Source: Prevotella micans DSM 21469 = JCM 16134 (GTDB lineage: Bacteria; Bacteroidota; Bacteroidia; Bacteroidales; Bacteroidaceae). Taken from it: a stretch of 64,000 nucleotides of DNA. Below the pieces are notes generated by a model. The model was not told the origin of the DNA. It did not search any database and saw only the letters and a program-made list of their open reading frames with translations. The stretch is from the NCBI RefSeq assembly GCF_000614105.1, contig NZ_BAKH01000002.1, positions 1 through 64,000 of the forward strand, written 5' to 3'. The position numbers were made by a program, and so were the translations under genes. Below are positions 46,846 to 55,375 of the stretch, in pieces (within the stretch, counting starts at the first letter, position 1; each line of letters begins with the position of its first letter).

Positions 46846-48717
46846 ATGAACTTTAGATATGATGTTATTGTAATAGGAGGAGGACATGCCGGATGCGAAG
46901 CGGCTGCGGCTGCAGCAAATATGGGTGCTAAGACCTGTCTTATTACAATGGATATGGGTAAAATTGGACAAATGAGTTGTAACCCGGCAATAGGAGGAAT
47001 AGCTAAAGGACAAATTGTACGAGAAATAGATGCTCTAGGAGGTCAAATGGGACTTATAACGGATGCAACAACAATTCAATTCCGTATGCTTAATCGTTCA
47101 AAGGGTCCCGCTGTTTGGAGCCCTAGAGCTCAATGCGATAGAGAGAAATATATACAGGAATGGCGAAAAACTCTAGACAGAATCGAGAATCTGGATATAT
47201 TTCAAGATCAAGCAAATGAATTACTTGTAGAAGAGAAAAGAGTTCTTGGAATAAAGACTATATGGGGTATAGAGTTTTATGCAAAGAGTGTTATTCTCAC
47301 AACTGGGACATTTCTTAACGGTTTGATGCATATTGGAAGAAATCAAATCGAAGGTGGACGACATTCGGAACCAGCTGTTCATAGTCTTACTGAGAGTATA
47401 ACAAGACATGGTATAATAGCTGCCCGAATGAAAACAGGTACTCCTGTACGTATAGATAAACGTTCTGTACACTTTGAAGATTTGGAACCACAATTGGGAG
47501 AGGTGAATTATTATAGATTTTCTTTTCTTAATAGTAAACGTAACCTTTCTAAACTGCCATGTTGGCTCTGCAACACGAATCCTTCTGTTCATAAAATATT
47601 GAGGAATTCAATTTGTGAATCCCCTCTTTTAAATGGGCAAATCAACAGTATTGGCCCACGATATTGTCCATCTATAGAAACAAAGATTACGACTTTTGAG
47701 AAGAGAGAGAGTCATCCGCTTTTTTTGGAACCTGAGGGCGTAGATACAAATGAAATGTATCTGAACGGTTTTTCTTCAAGTATGCCTTGGGAAATCCAAT
47801 TAGAAGCTCTTCATCAGATTCCGGCTCTGCGCGATGCAAAAATATACAGACCAGGCTATGCTATCGAATATGATTATTTCGACCCCATTCAACTGAAACA
47901 TTCTTTAGAGTCTAAAATCATAGAAGGATTATTCTTAGCAGGACAGATAAATGGCACGACAGGCTATGAAGAGGCCGCGGGTCAGGGATTAGTAGCGGGA
48001 ATTAATGCTGCCTTGTTTTGTTGTAATAGCGAACCTTTTGTGATGCATAGAGATGAGAGTTATATAGGGGTATTAATAGATGATCTCACAACTAAAGGAG
48101 TTGATGAGCCTTATAGAATGTTCACTTCTCGTGCAGAATATCGTACGCTTCTTCGACAAGATAATGCTGACACACGGCTCACGAGTAAGGGGTATAATTT
48201 AGGGATTGTGAAATCTGGTCGATTCGAGAAATGGGAACAAAAGGAAAAAAACATCAAGAAGATTATTTCCTATTGCAATAATACTACAATAAAAGAATCG
48301 GATATAAGTGGTTGGCTATCTTATTTGGGATATTCGGTAGTTAACAGGACTCTAAAAATTAGAGACCTAATTTCAAGACCAAATATCGAGATAAAAGAAT
48401 TATCAAAGAGAATACCCTCTCTTTCAGAGATTTTTGTTGCTCTGGATGGATTAGATGAAGAAATTATTGAGGCTGCAGAAATACGAATAAAATATAAGGG
48501 TTACATAGAAAGAGAACAGAAGTTTGCGGAGAAAATGCGTAGACTAGAAAATATAAGAATAAAAGGAAAATTCGATTATTCAACAATAAAAGATATTTCC
48601 ATTGAAAGTAGGCAGAAACTCGAAAAGATACAACCGGAAACAATTGCGCAGGCAAATCGAATTCCTGGTGTGAGTAAAAGCGATATCAGTGTTTTGCTGA
48701 CATTAATGAAACGTTAA
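46846..48717 (+). CDS. mnmG: tRNA uridine-5-carboxymethylaminomethyl modification enzyme MnmG (GidA)
   Basis: A 623-residue FAD enzyme that, with MnmE, modifies the wobble uridine of certain tRNAs. The Rossmann start [19 protein letters not shown] and [24 protein letters not shown] are diagnostic; [11 protein letters not shown] and the C-terminal [11 protein letters not shown] are also present. ATG 46846 sits just before the conserved start and is preferred over a promoter-overlapping upstream codon. The gene begins a + strand run that looks lower in GC than its neighbours. Confidence 0.96.
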   Translation: MNFRYDVIVIGGGHAGCEAAAAAANMGAKTCLITMDMGKIGQMSCNPAIGGIAKGQIVREIDALGGQMGLITDATTIQFRMLNRSKGPAVWSPRAQCDREKYIQEWRKTLDRIENLDIFQDQANELLVEEKRVLGIKTIWGIEFYAKSVILTTGTFLNGLMHIGRNQIEGGRHSEPAVHSLTESITRHGIIAARMKTGTPVRIDKRSVHFEDLEPQLGEVNYYRFSFLNSKRNLSKLPCWLCNTNPSVHKILRNSICESPLLNGQINSIGPRYCPSIETKITTFEKRESHPLFLEPEGVDTNEMYLNGFSSSMPWEIQLEALHQIPALRDAKIYRPGYAIEYDYFDPIQLKHSLESKIIEGLFLAGQINGTTGYEEAAGQGLVAGINAALFCCNSEPFVMHRDESYIGVLIDDLTTKGVDEPYRMFTSRAEYRTLLRQDNADTRLTSKGYNLGIVKSGRFEKWEQKEKNIKKIISYCNNTTIKESDISGWLSYLGYSVVNRTLKIRDLISRPNIEIKELSKRIPSLSEIFVALDGLDEEIIEAAEIRIKYKGYIEREQKFAEKMRRLENIRIKGKFDYSTIKDISIESRQKLEKIQPETIAQANRIPGVSKSDISVLLTLMKR

Positions 48718-48754
48718 AATTGAAGGGTATAGAAAATATATTTTATGAATAAAG

Positions 48755-49285
48755 ATGAATAACAAGATTCTATTAAGTCATCTGAGATGTATACAGGATT
48801 GGCCTGTAAAAGGAGTGAATTTTAGAGATGTAACAACGCTTTTCAAATCGCCAGAAGCCCTAAATGAAATAACTAATGAAATGTATGAACTTTATAAGGA
48901 TAAAGGGATTACGAAAATAGTTGGAATAGAAAGTCGGGGATTTGTAATGTCTTCTGCCTTAGCGGTTAAACTGAATGCAGGAGTTGTTCTTTGTCGTAAG
49001 CCTGGAAAGCTTCCATGTGAGACAGTGAAAGAGGAATACAGAAAAGAATACGGCACTGATATTATAGAGATTCATAAAGATGCAATTAATAAAAATGACG
49101 TTATTTTACTCCACGACGACCTACTAGCTACGGGAGGAACAATGAATGCGGCTTGTCATTTGGTTAAGAGGTTTTGCCCAAGAAAGATATTCTGTAATTT
49201 TATCATAGAGCTTTGTAGCGAATTTCCCCATAGCCGAAATAAATTCGACAAAGACATTGAAATAACTTCGCTTTTGAGTTTTTAG
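48755..49285 (+). CDS. apt: Adenine phosphoribosyltransferase
   Basis: A 176-residue purine salvage enzyme that joins adenine and PRPP to make AMP. Motifs: PVKGVNFRDVTTLFKSP near residue 15, IVGIESRGFVMSSALA, RKPGKLPCETV and the PRPP-binding VILLHDDLLATGGTMNA. Length is typical. It sits between mnmG and uvrC, the usual Bacteroidales order. Confidence 0.95.
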   Translation: MNNKILLSHLRCIQDWPVKGVNFRDVTTLFKSPEALNEITNEMYELYKDKGITKIVGIESRGFVMSSALAVKLNAGVVLCRKPGKLPCETVKEEYRKEYGTDIIEIHKDAINKNDVILLHDDLLATGGTMNAACHLVKRFCPRKIFCNFIIELCSEFPHSRNKFDKDIEITSLLSF

Positions 49286-49298
49286 GATAACGCTGCCG

Positions 49299-49312
49299 GT
49301 TTCACGTGAAAC
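49299..49312. other. parS-like ParB binding site
   Basis: GTTTCACGTGAAAC is a perfect 14-base palindrome equal to the core of the bacterial parS consensus TGTTTCACGTGAAACA; only the two outermost bases differ (G on both sides). It lies in the 39-bp gap between apt and uvrC, just before the uvrC start. A chance 14-base match in 64 kb is very unlikely. Confidence 0.75.
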
Positions 49313-49324
49313 GGAAAACAAAAA

Positions 49325-51133
49325 ATGGACACACAAGATTATTTGAAGGGGATTTATTTAAGTCTGCCAGAACTTCCTGGAACGTATCAATTTTATAACA
49401 ATGAGGGTAAAATAATATATGTTGGGAAAGCGAAAAATTTGAAAAGACGAGTGTCTTCTTATTTTCAAAAGAATATTTTAGACAAAAAGACCAGGTTTTT
49501 GGTTTCTAAGATTTGCGACATCTCTTATTCAGTTGTTAATACAGAGGATGATGCTCTTTTGATAGAGGATAGTTTGATCAAGCAATATCAACCGAAGTAT
49601 AATATGATGCTTAAGGATGATAAGACATATCCCAGTATCTGTGTTTCTAATGAGTTTCTTCCACGTGTTTTTAAGACTCGAGATATTGATAAGAAAAAAG
49701 GTGTCTATTTTGGCCCTTATGGTCATATTAGTAAGATGTATTCAATTTTAGATGTTGTGAGGAAGGTCTATAAACCTCGTTCTTGTAGTATTCCTTTTAC
49801 GGAAGAAATGGTCAGAGGCGGTAAGTTTAAGCCGTGTGTAGAGTTTCAGTTGGGTAATTGTAATGCACCTTGTAATGGAAATCAGAGTTTAGAAGATTAT
49901 TTGGATAATATAGAACAGATACGCAATGTACTGAAAGGAAATATAGGTGAGCTCCTGAAATATTTGAAAGATAAGATGATTATCTGCTCAGAAAAACTGG
50001 AGTTTGAAAAAGCAGAAGTTTATAAGCAGAGATATTTGATCATAAAAGAGTTTATAAGTAAGAGTGAAATAGTAAGTCGTACCGTCTCTAATGTAGATGT
50101 GTTCAGTGTAGTCAATGATGAAGTGACTAAGAAGGCATTCGTTAATTATATTCATGTGGATAGTGGAGCGATAAATCAGAGCTTCACATACGAATATAAT
50201 AGAGAAAATGATGAAGACGAAAGAGAAATGCTTTGCAAGGTTATTCCCGAGATTAGAGATAAATTCGATAGCGATGCTAGAGAGATTATAGTGCCCTTTA
50301 TGTTGAATTTAGAGATCGAGGATGTTTGTTTCTTTGTTCCGCAGCGAGGAGAAAAACGGCATCTTTTGAAACTATCAGAGCTGAATGCTAGACAATATCA
50401 GTTCAATTGTTCCAAGCGTCTGAAAAAGGAATACTCTGAGGAAAAGTTAAAAGGGTTGATGCAGAATCTGCAAGAACAATTGCATTTGAACAAGCTTCCG
50501 TATCATATAGAGTGTTTTGATAACTCAAATATATCCGGGTCTGATGCTGTGGCGGGATGTGTTGTTTATAAAGGCTTGAAGCCATCGAGGAAAGATTATC
50601 GCAGATACAATATAAAGACAGTGAAAGGTGTTGATGATTATGCTTCTATGCGTGAGGTGGTAAGTCGTAGATATAAACGGATGATAAAAGAAAACACTCC
50701 TTTGCCAGATTTGATAATAATCGATGGAGGGAAAGGTCATATGGAAGCTGTGAGAAGTGTTATTGTTGATGAGTTGAATTTGTCTGTTCCCATTGCGGGG
50801 CTCGCTAAGGATAACAGACATCGAACTAATGAACTCCTTTTCGGATTTCCACCCCAGGTGATTGATTTGAGAACAAATTCTGAATTGTTCAAAATACTAA
50901 CTCAGATGCAAGATGAGGTGCATCGGTTTGCTATCTCGTTTCATCGTAACAAGCGTTCGAAGCGTCAACTGCATAGTGTTTTGGACGATATAAAAGGAAT
51001 AGGTCCGAAGAGTAAGAAGAAACTCCTAGCCGAATTAAGGACAGTTCAAGATATCAAAAATGCAGATTTGAAGACCTTGGCGAATATTCTAGGTTCTGCG
51101 AAAGCTATGATTGTCTACCAGTTTTTTCATTAA
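49325..51133 (+). CDS. uvrC: Excinuclease ABC subunit C
   Basis: A 602-residue nucleotide-excision repair nuclease making both incisions with UvrAB. The N-terminal GIY-YIG domain (PGTYQFYNNEGKIIYVGKAK) is followed by a Cys cluster (CVEFQLGNCNAPC), the UVR motif near residues 205-240, an RNase H-like nuclease (HIECFDNSNISG, LIIIDGGKGH) and C-terminal helix-hairpin-helices (IKGIGPKSKKKLLAEL). Complete. It begins 12 bp after the parS-like site. Confidence 0.96.
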   Translation: MDTQDYLKGIYLSLPELPGTYQFYNNEGKIIYVGKAKNLKRRVSSYFQKNILDKKTRFLVSKICDISYSVVNTEDDALLIEDSLIKQYQPKYNMMLKDDKTYPSICVSNEFLPRVFKTRDIDKKKGVYFGPYGHISKMYSILDVVRKVYKPRSCSIPFTEEMVRGGKFKPCVEFQLGNCNAPCNGNQSLEDYLDNIEQIRNVLKGNIGELLKYLKDKMIICSEKLEFEKAEVYKQRYLIIKEFISKSEIVSRTVSNVDVFSVVNDEVTKKAFVNYIHVDSGAINQSFTYEYNRENDEDEREMLCKVIPEIRDKFDSDAREIIVPFMLNLEIEDVCFFVPQRGEKRHLLKLSELNARQYQFNCSKRLKKEYSEEKLKGLMQNLQEQLHLNKLPYHIECFDNSNISGSDAVAGCVVYKGLKPSRKDYRRYNIKTVKGVDDYASMREVVSRRYKRMIKENTPLPDLIIIDGGKGHMEAVRSVIVDELNLSVPIAGLAKDNRHRTNELLFGFPPQVIDLRTNSELFKILTQMQDEVHRFAISFHRNKRSKRQLHSVLDDIKGIGPKSKKKLLAELRTVQDIKNADLKTLANILGSAKAMIVYQFFH

Positions 51134-51142
51134 TACACTTTT

Positions 51143-51595
51143 ATGAGAATTGTTTTGCAACGCGTGTCGCATGCTTCAGTGAGAGTAGGAGAGAGGGTTA
51201 AATCTACCATTGGTAAAGGCTATCTTATTCTTTTAGGAATAGGAGAGGATGATAATGAGGGCGATGTTTCGTGGCTAACGAAGAAAATAATTGGATTACG
51301 TGTTTTCGATGACGATTGTGGAGTGATGAATCGAAATATTATAGACGAGAAGGGTGATATATTAGTAGTATCACAATTTACCCTCATGGCTTCTTATAAG
51401 AAAGGCAATCGGCCAAGCTGGATTCATGCAGCTCGGCATGAAATATCTAAGCCGTTGTATCGTCTTTTTTGCGACGAGTTAAGTCGTTTGTTGGATAAAC
51501 CTGTAGATGAGGGGGAATTCGGAGCAGACATGAAAGTAGAATTAATAAATGATGGCCCTGTAACAATATGCATGGACACAAAAAACAAGGAATGA
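51143..51595 (+). CDS. dtd: D-aminoacyl-tRNA deacylase
   Basis: A 150-residue enzyme that removes D-amino acids from mischarged tRNAs. Diagnostic motifs: MRIVLQRVSHASVRVGERV at the start, VVSQFTLMASYKKGNRPSW (the SQxT signature) and the C-terminal NDGPVTICMDT (the NxGP[V/F]T signature). It starts 9 bp after uvrC and ends 4 bp before the next start. Confidence 0.95.
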   Translation: MRIVLQRVSHASVRVGERVKSTIGKGYLILLGIGEDDNEGDVSWLTKKIIGLRVFDDDCGVMNRNIIDEKGDILVVSQFTLMASYKKGNRPSWIHAARHEISKPLYRLFCDELSRLLDKPVDEGEFGADMKVELINDGPVTICMDTKNKE

Positions 51596-51599
51596 AGCG

Positions 51600-51929
51600 A
51601 TGACAATTAAAGAAGCACAGATGAAAGTCGACGAATGGGTACAAAAATATGGCGTGTGCTATTTCAGCGAGCTAACAAATATGGCTTGTCTAACCGAAGA
51701 AGTTGGCGAATTAGCCCGTGTTATGGCTCGCGTGTATGGTGATCAGAGTTTTAAATCAGGCGAACAGGCAAATATTGGTGAAGAACTGGCCGACATCTTT
51801 TGGGTACTCATTTGCATTGCGAATCAAACGAATACAGACTTAACCGAGGAACTTGCTAAGAGTTTCGAAAAGAAAACTGAGCGCGATAAAGAACGCCACA
51901 TAAATAATTCAAAATTGAAATCAAAATAA
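51600..51929 (+). CDS. MazG-like nucleotide pyrophosphohydrolase
   Basis: A 109-residue all-alpha NTP pyrophosphohydrolase of the single-domain MazG type. The metal motif ELTNMACLTEEVGELARVMAR and the paired acids EELADIFWVLICIANQ are typical (EEVGE and ELAD). It probably cleans up non-canonical nucleotides. It lies 4 bp after dtd and 12 bp before deoC in the same run. Confidence 0.88.
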   Translation: MTIKEAQMKVDEWVQKYGVCYFSELTNMACLTEEVGELARVMARVYGDQSFKSGEQANIGEELADIFWVLICIANQTNTDLTEELAKSFEKKTERDKERHINNSKLKSK

Positions 51930-51941
51930 CTAGTAGAATAT

Positions 51942-52865
51942 ATGGAAATAATTAAGAAAGACCTTAACAGGCAAACTAACATTACGAGTAAATACGACCG
52001 TATATTGGCAGAATATAATCTTGACATAACCGATGAAGAAGTCAAATCGGCCGTGAAGAAAATAATAGTTGAGCGAGTAGCCGAGAATGATACCTTAGAG
52101 GTAAAGAAGTTCCTCTTGAGTTGTATAGAACTAACATCGCTTAGAACAATCGATACTGAGGAAAGCATTCTCGCAATGACTGAAAAGGTTAATCGTTTTG
52201 ATTCTTTGTATCCCGGTTTACCCCACGTTGCTGCCATTTGTGCCTATCCTTGTTTTACAAAACTGATAGCTGAGAGTTTAGAGGTAGATGGCGTCGATAT
52301 AACCAATGTCTGTGGCAGTTTCCCTTCATCGCAAACATTTCTTGAAGTAAAGACGATTGAAACTGCGCTTGCTATAAAAGATGGTGCCACCCATATTGAC
52401 ATCGTTCTTCCGGTAGGCAAATTCCTTTCTGGCGATTATGAGAGTGTTTTTGACACCATCAGCGAATTGAAACAAATTTGTGGCGAAATTCCTATGAAGG
52501 TTATTCTCGAAACTGGTGATTTAGGTGGTTTTCGCAACATAAAGACTGCAGCCTTATTGTCGATGTATGCTGGTGCAGATTACGTAAAAACAAGTACCGG
52601 AAAAGAAAAAATCAGCGCAACTCCTGAATCTGTTTATGTAATGTGCCAGGCCATAAAGGAATATCATGTTAAAACAGGTGTTCAGATTGGATTGAAACCG
52701 GCTGGCGGGATAAATACTGTTATGGATGCCATCATTTACTACAGTATTTTTAAAGAAATCTTGGGTGAAAAATGGCTTACCACTGATTGGTTTCGTATAG
52801 GAACCAGCAGACTAACTAATCTTTTACTGAGCGATATTGAAGGTCGGGAGATAGAATATTTTTAA
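51942..52865 (+). CDS. deoC: Deoxyribose-phosphate aldolase
   Basis: A 307-residue class I aldolase that splits deoxyribose 5-phosphate to acetaldehyde and glyceraldehyde 3-phosphate in nucleoside catabolism. The Schiff-base Lys is in AGADYVKTSTGKE; THIDIVLPVGKFLSGDY and VQIGLKPAGGINTVMDAI are also typical. It is longer at the N-terminus than the E. coli enzyme, as in other Bacteroidetes members. It closes the mnmG run. Confidence 0.94.
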   Translation: MEIIKKDLNRQTNITSKYDRILAEYNLDITDEEVKSAVKKIIVERVAENDTLEVKKFLLSCIELTSLRTIDTEESILAMTEKVNRFDSLYPGLPHVAAICAYPCFTKLIAESLEVDGVDITNVCGSFPSSQTFLEVKTIETALAIKDGATHIDIVLPVGKFLSGDYESVFDTISELKQICGEIPMKVILETGDLGGFRNIKTAALLSMYAGADYVKTSTGKEKISATPESVYVMCQAIKEYHVKTGVQIGLKPAGGINTVMDAIIYYSIFKEILGEKWLTTDWFRIGTSRLTNLLLSDIEGREIEYF

Positions 52866-52920
52866 TGCTAATTCGAAATAACAAAAAAATAGATGATGTG
52901 TAATAATAAAAAAGCAAGGC

Positions 52921-53091
52921 ATGAATAAAGAAACAAATGAGAAACGTCTATATAAGACTCCTGAATGTAGAGTTATAGAGATGGATCAGGAACAATTTAT
53001 TTGTACAACAGTATTACCTAATCCTCCAGGTTCCACAGAGGAAGAATGGGGAAATGAAGAGGGTGTTAATGGAGGAGAAGGCGAAATTTAA
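52921..53091 (+). CDS. Small conserved peptide upstream of second fimbrillin-like lipoprotein
   Basis: A 56-residue peptide, ATG 52921 to TAA 53089-53091. It matches the 249-461 peptide in the MNK start, Tyr-x2-Pro, and IE-x3-EQFIC-x-TV-x-PN core, then ends in a Gly/Glu-rich tail. No signal peptide is visible. It precedes the lipoprotein gene at 53133 by 41 bp. Shared pattern and shared position support a real gene family; function unknown. One Cys, in the EQFIC motif, matches the first peptide; a second lies at residue 16. Confidence 0.7.
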   Translation: MNKETNEKRLYKTPECRVIEMDQEQFICTTVLPNPPGSTEEEWGNEEGVNGGEGEI

Positions 53092-53132
53092 GCCATCCTC
53101 AAGTGTATCAATATAAACGATGAATAATAACA

Positions 53133-54797
53133 ATGAAGAAGAGTAGAGACATAATCATTGCCACAATCATAGCACTCATACTTCTCACGGGTTGTGGAAA
53201 TGAGATCGAACATAAGCAGGGGAACGACAAAATAGAAATGAGTGCTTCACAATTCATAATTGACGAAACACCATATGCAGAAGACACAGAAGTGACCCGG
53301 AGTCGAAATGTTGCAAATGCCCCATTTGGTAAAGAAATAATAAAACTCGACAATGGAATAGAAGCTGAAGTAACCGTAGAACGTGAAGTAGCTGATAACA
53401 CGCACCATGCTACTACCCGTACTACGGAAATGACTAATCAGCATTATACTATCTATGCTCTTAAAAATGGCAATCGAGTAGGTACACTCAGAGGAACCGT
53501 CAGCGGTGCCGGAAGTTCAAAAAATTTCATACCCGATGCTGGAACATCTTCCATGCTATTACTCGAACCTGGCACCTACACCTTCGTGTGTCATAACGAC
53601 CAGGTAACTCCAACTGGTAATCAACTATATGTATATAATCAAGATGCTGAAAAGGCTCTTATGGGAGTAACTACTACAAATGTCAGCGGAAAGGAGTATA
53701 AGGTCAACTTCCAAATGAAACACCTAGCAGCTCGTATACGCTACGAACTAACTACCTATTGGGACATCAACAATATAAGAGCAGAAGTTGGGCCTCAAGG
53801 GGCAATAGATTTAAGTATCTATAATAACGATGGAACTTTCAACTCTGAATCTACCGGAGGCGTATCTCATGAAATAACATTCCCCACAGTAACTACGGAA
53901 GCAGCCGATTACACCTATACTTCAACCAGTAACTATCATTACTGTCTTCCCAATAGCATTGTAAATCCCATGGTAATTCGCTTCAAAACAGGCATGCTCT
54001 ACCGCAAAACAATTGCCAGTTATAGTATGAATCTTATGAATTTCCCTCGCCAGAAACTTGCAGCTAATGAATCCTACAAGGTGAAAATAAAACTTTATTA
54101 TTCCTTTCAGTACTTATTCTCCGATGGAACTACAGGTACAATCATGCAAGGTAAGTCTGCTGGTAAAACACCTATTGCTGCAATGATTTCATCCAATAAA
54201 GCCATAGGTCTTACTGATGCTAAAGTTGGAGCTTCTAGATTGTTTAATTGGAGTAATAATCAAGCAAAGCACAACACGATAACATCACAAATCTTCTCGG
54301 TGATTTATAACAGTGTCGACGGATACAACCAAACCTGGTCGACTACACACTCTGCTACCGGTGTAGCCCATGCCAACGACCCCAACTTTCCAGCCTTCGT
54401 TAGAGCTGCTAATTACGTACCTCTAACTCCTATCACAGCCCCGGCAGGCAAACTTTCCAATTGGTATCTTCCTGCATTGGGAGAATGGAAACTTGCAGCC
54501 CAGACAATGGGAAAATATAATCCCGCACAACTCACGGCATGGCCAACAGCTGGAACACATCTTAATTGGGACGATCGACTGGTGAAAGTAATCTTCGTAC
54601 AAGCTGGTGGAGAATCTCCCATTTGGGTTAACGGTACACGAGGAGACGGATGGTATTGGGCAAGCGATGAATTCTCGGCAGGGAGCGCCTATCATATGGT
54701 GCTTTATCCTGAAGCCACTTACAGTCTATGGTTTGCTGCAAACCCTAAAAGTTCCAATCCTATGAGGGTTCGGGCATTTATCATCAAGAATTCTTAA
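53133..54797 (+). CDS. Fimbrillin-like surface lipoprotein with C-terminal lectin-like domain
   Basis: A 554-residue predicted lipoprotein: signal ending in LILLTGC (Cys21), a fimbrillin-like N-terminal half (NQHYTIYALKNG, GTVSGAGSSKNF, LEPGTYTFVCHND), a LYYSFQYLFSDGT junction, and a C-terminal domain with WYLPALGEW, WYWASDEFS and a terminal VRAFI. It resembles the protein at 8931 more than the one at 489. Position behind a small peptide gene repeats the 249-489 arrangement. Surface adhesin or pilus component is the likely role. Confidence 0.75.
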   Translation: MKKSRDIIIATIIALILLTGCGNEIEHKQGNDKIEMSASQFIIDETPYAEDTEVTRSRNVANAPFGKEIIKLDNGIEAEVTVEREVADNTHHATTRTTEMTNQHYTIYALKNGNRVGTLRGTVSGAGSSKNFIPDAGTSSMLLLEPGTYTFVCHNDQVTPTGNQLYVYNQDAEKALMGVTTTNVSGKEYKVNFQMKHLAARIRYELTTYWDINNIRAEVGPQGAIDLSIYNNDGTFNSESTGGVSHEITFPTVTTEAADYTYTSTSNYHYCLPNSIVNPMVIRFKTGMLYRKTIASYSMNLMNFPRQKLAANESYKVKIKLYYSFQYLFSDGTTGTIMQGKSAGKTPIAAMISSNKAIGLTDAKVGASRLFNWSNNQAKHNTITSQIFSVIYNSVDGYNQTWSTTHSATGVAHANDPNFPAFVRAANYVPLTPITAPAGKLSNWYLPALGEWKLAAQTMGKYNPAQLTAWPTAGTHLNWDDRLVKVIFVQAGGESPIWVNGTRGDGWYWASDEFSAGSAYHMVLYPEATYSLWFAANPKSSNPMRVRAFIIKNS

Positions 54798-54987
54798 ACC
54801 AGAGTTGGTAAGATTGAATACTCAATGAGAGATTCTTAAGGGTACTTTCCTTACAAAAAGACTACAGTTAATGTAGGATAGAGGGGGTGGGGGATTGAAC
54901 TTCCCGCTTCATGATAATCTGGTTTGATAACATATCTGTATTGACAGAATTAGACTTGTAGGATGGTCAAGACCTTTTTGTAATATG
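54798..54987. other. Non-coding leader to the 55-kb array
   Basis: AT-rich with no gene and no clear terminator hairpin; together with the array it fills the 578-bp gap before the MutS-like gene. Confidence 0.4.
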
Positions 54988-55305
54988 TTTGCGTCATTCG
55001 CGCACGAGCGAAACATTCTTGTTTCTCATTTGCGTCATTCGCGCATGAGCGAAACATTCTTGTTTCCCATTTGCGTCATTCGCGCACGAGCGAAACGTTT
55101 TTGTTTCCTATTTGCGTCATTCGCGCACGAGCGAAACATTTTTGTTTCTCATTTGCGTCATTCGCGCACGAGCGAAACGTTTTTGTTTCTCATTTGCGTC
55201 ATTCGCGCATGAGCGAAACATTTTTGTTTTCCATTTGCGTCATTCGCGCATGAGCGAAACATTTTTGTTTTCCATTTGCGTCATGTGCGCAAGAGCAAAA
55301 CAAAG
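54988..55305. repeat. Tandem array B: eight 41-bp units
   Basis: Units start at 54988, 55029, 55070, 55111, 55152, 55193, 55234 and 55275, each step exactly 41 bp. Each reads TTTGCGTCATTCGCGCAC then GAGCGAAACATT and TTTGTTT(C/T)-like bases. A hairpin TTCGC-GCACGA-GCGAA is in every unit but the last, which is worn. Stop-free frames across the array arise because 41 rotates through all three frames; I reject them as genes. Confidence 0.92.
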
Positions 55306-55375
55306 ATGTATAGTATCTGCAGGATACCTGTAATGCTATTCGTAATATAGAGACGACTTTAAAATAAAACCGTTT

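Noticed and set aside
54985-55333. Three overlapping + strand frames (60-75 codons) in the 55-kb array
   Set aside because: Same reason: stop-free because each 41-bp unit lacks stops in any frame; no homology or signal.
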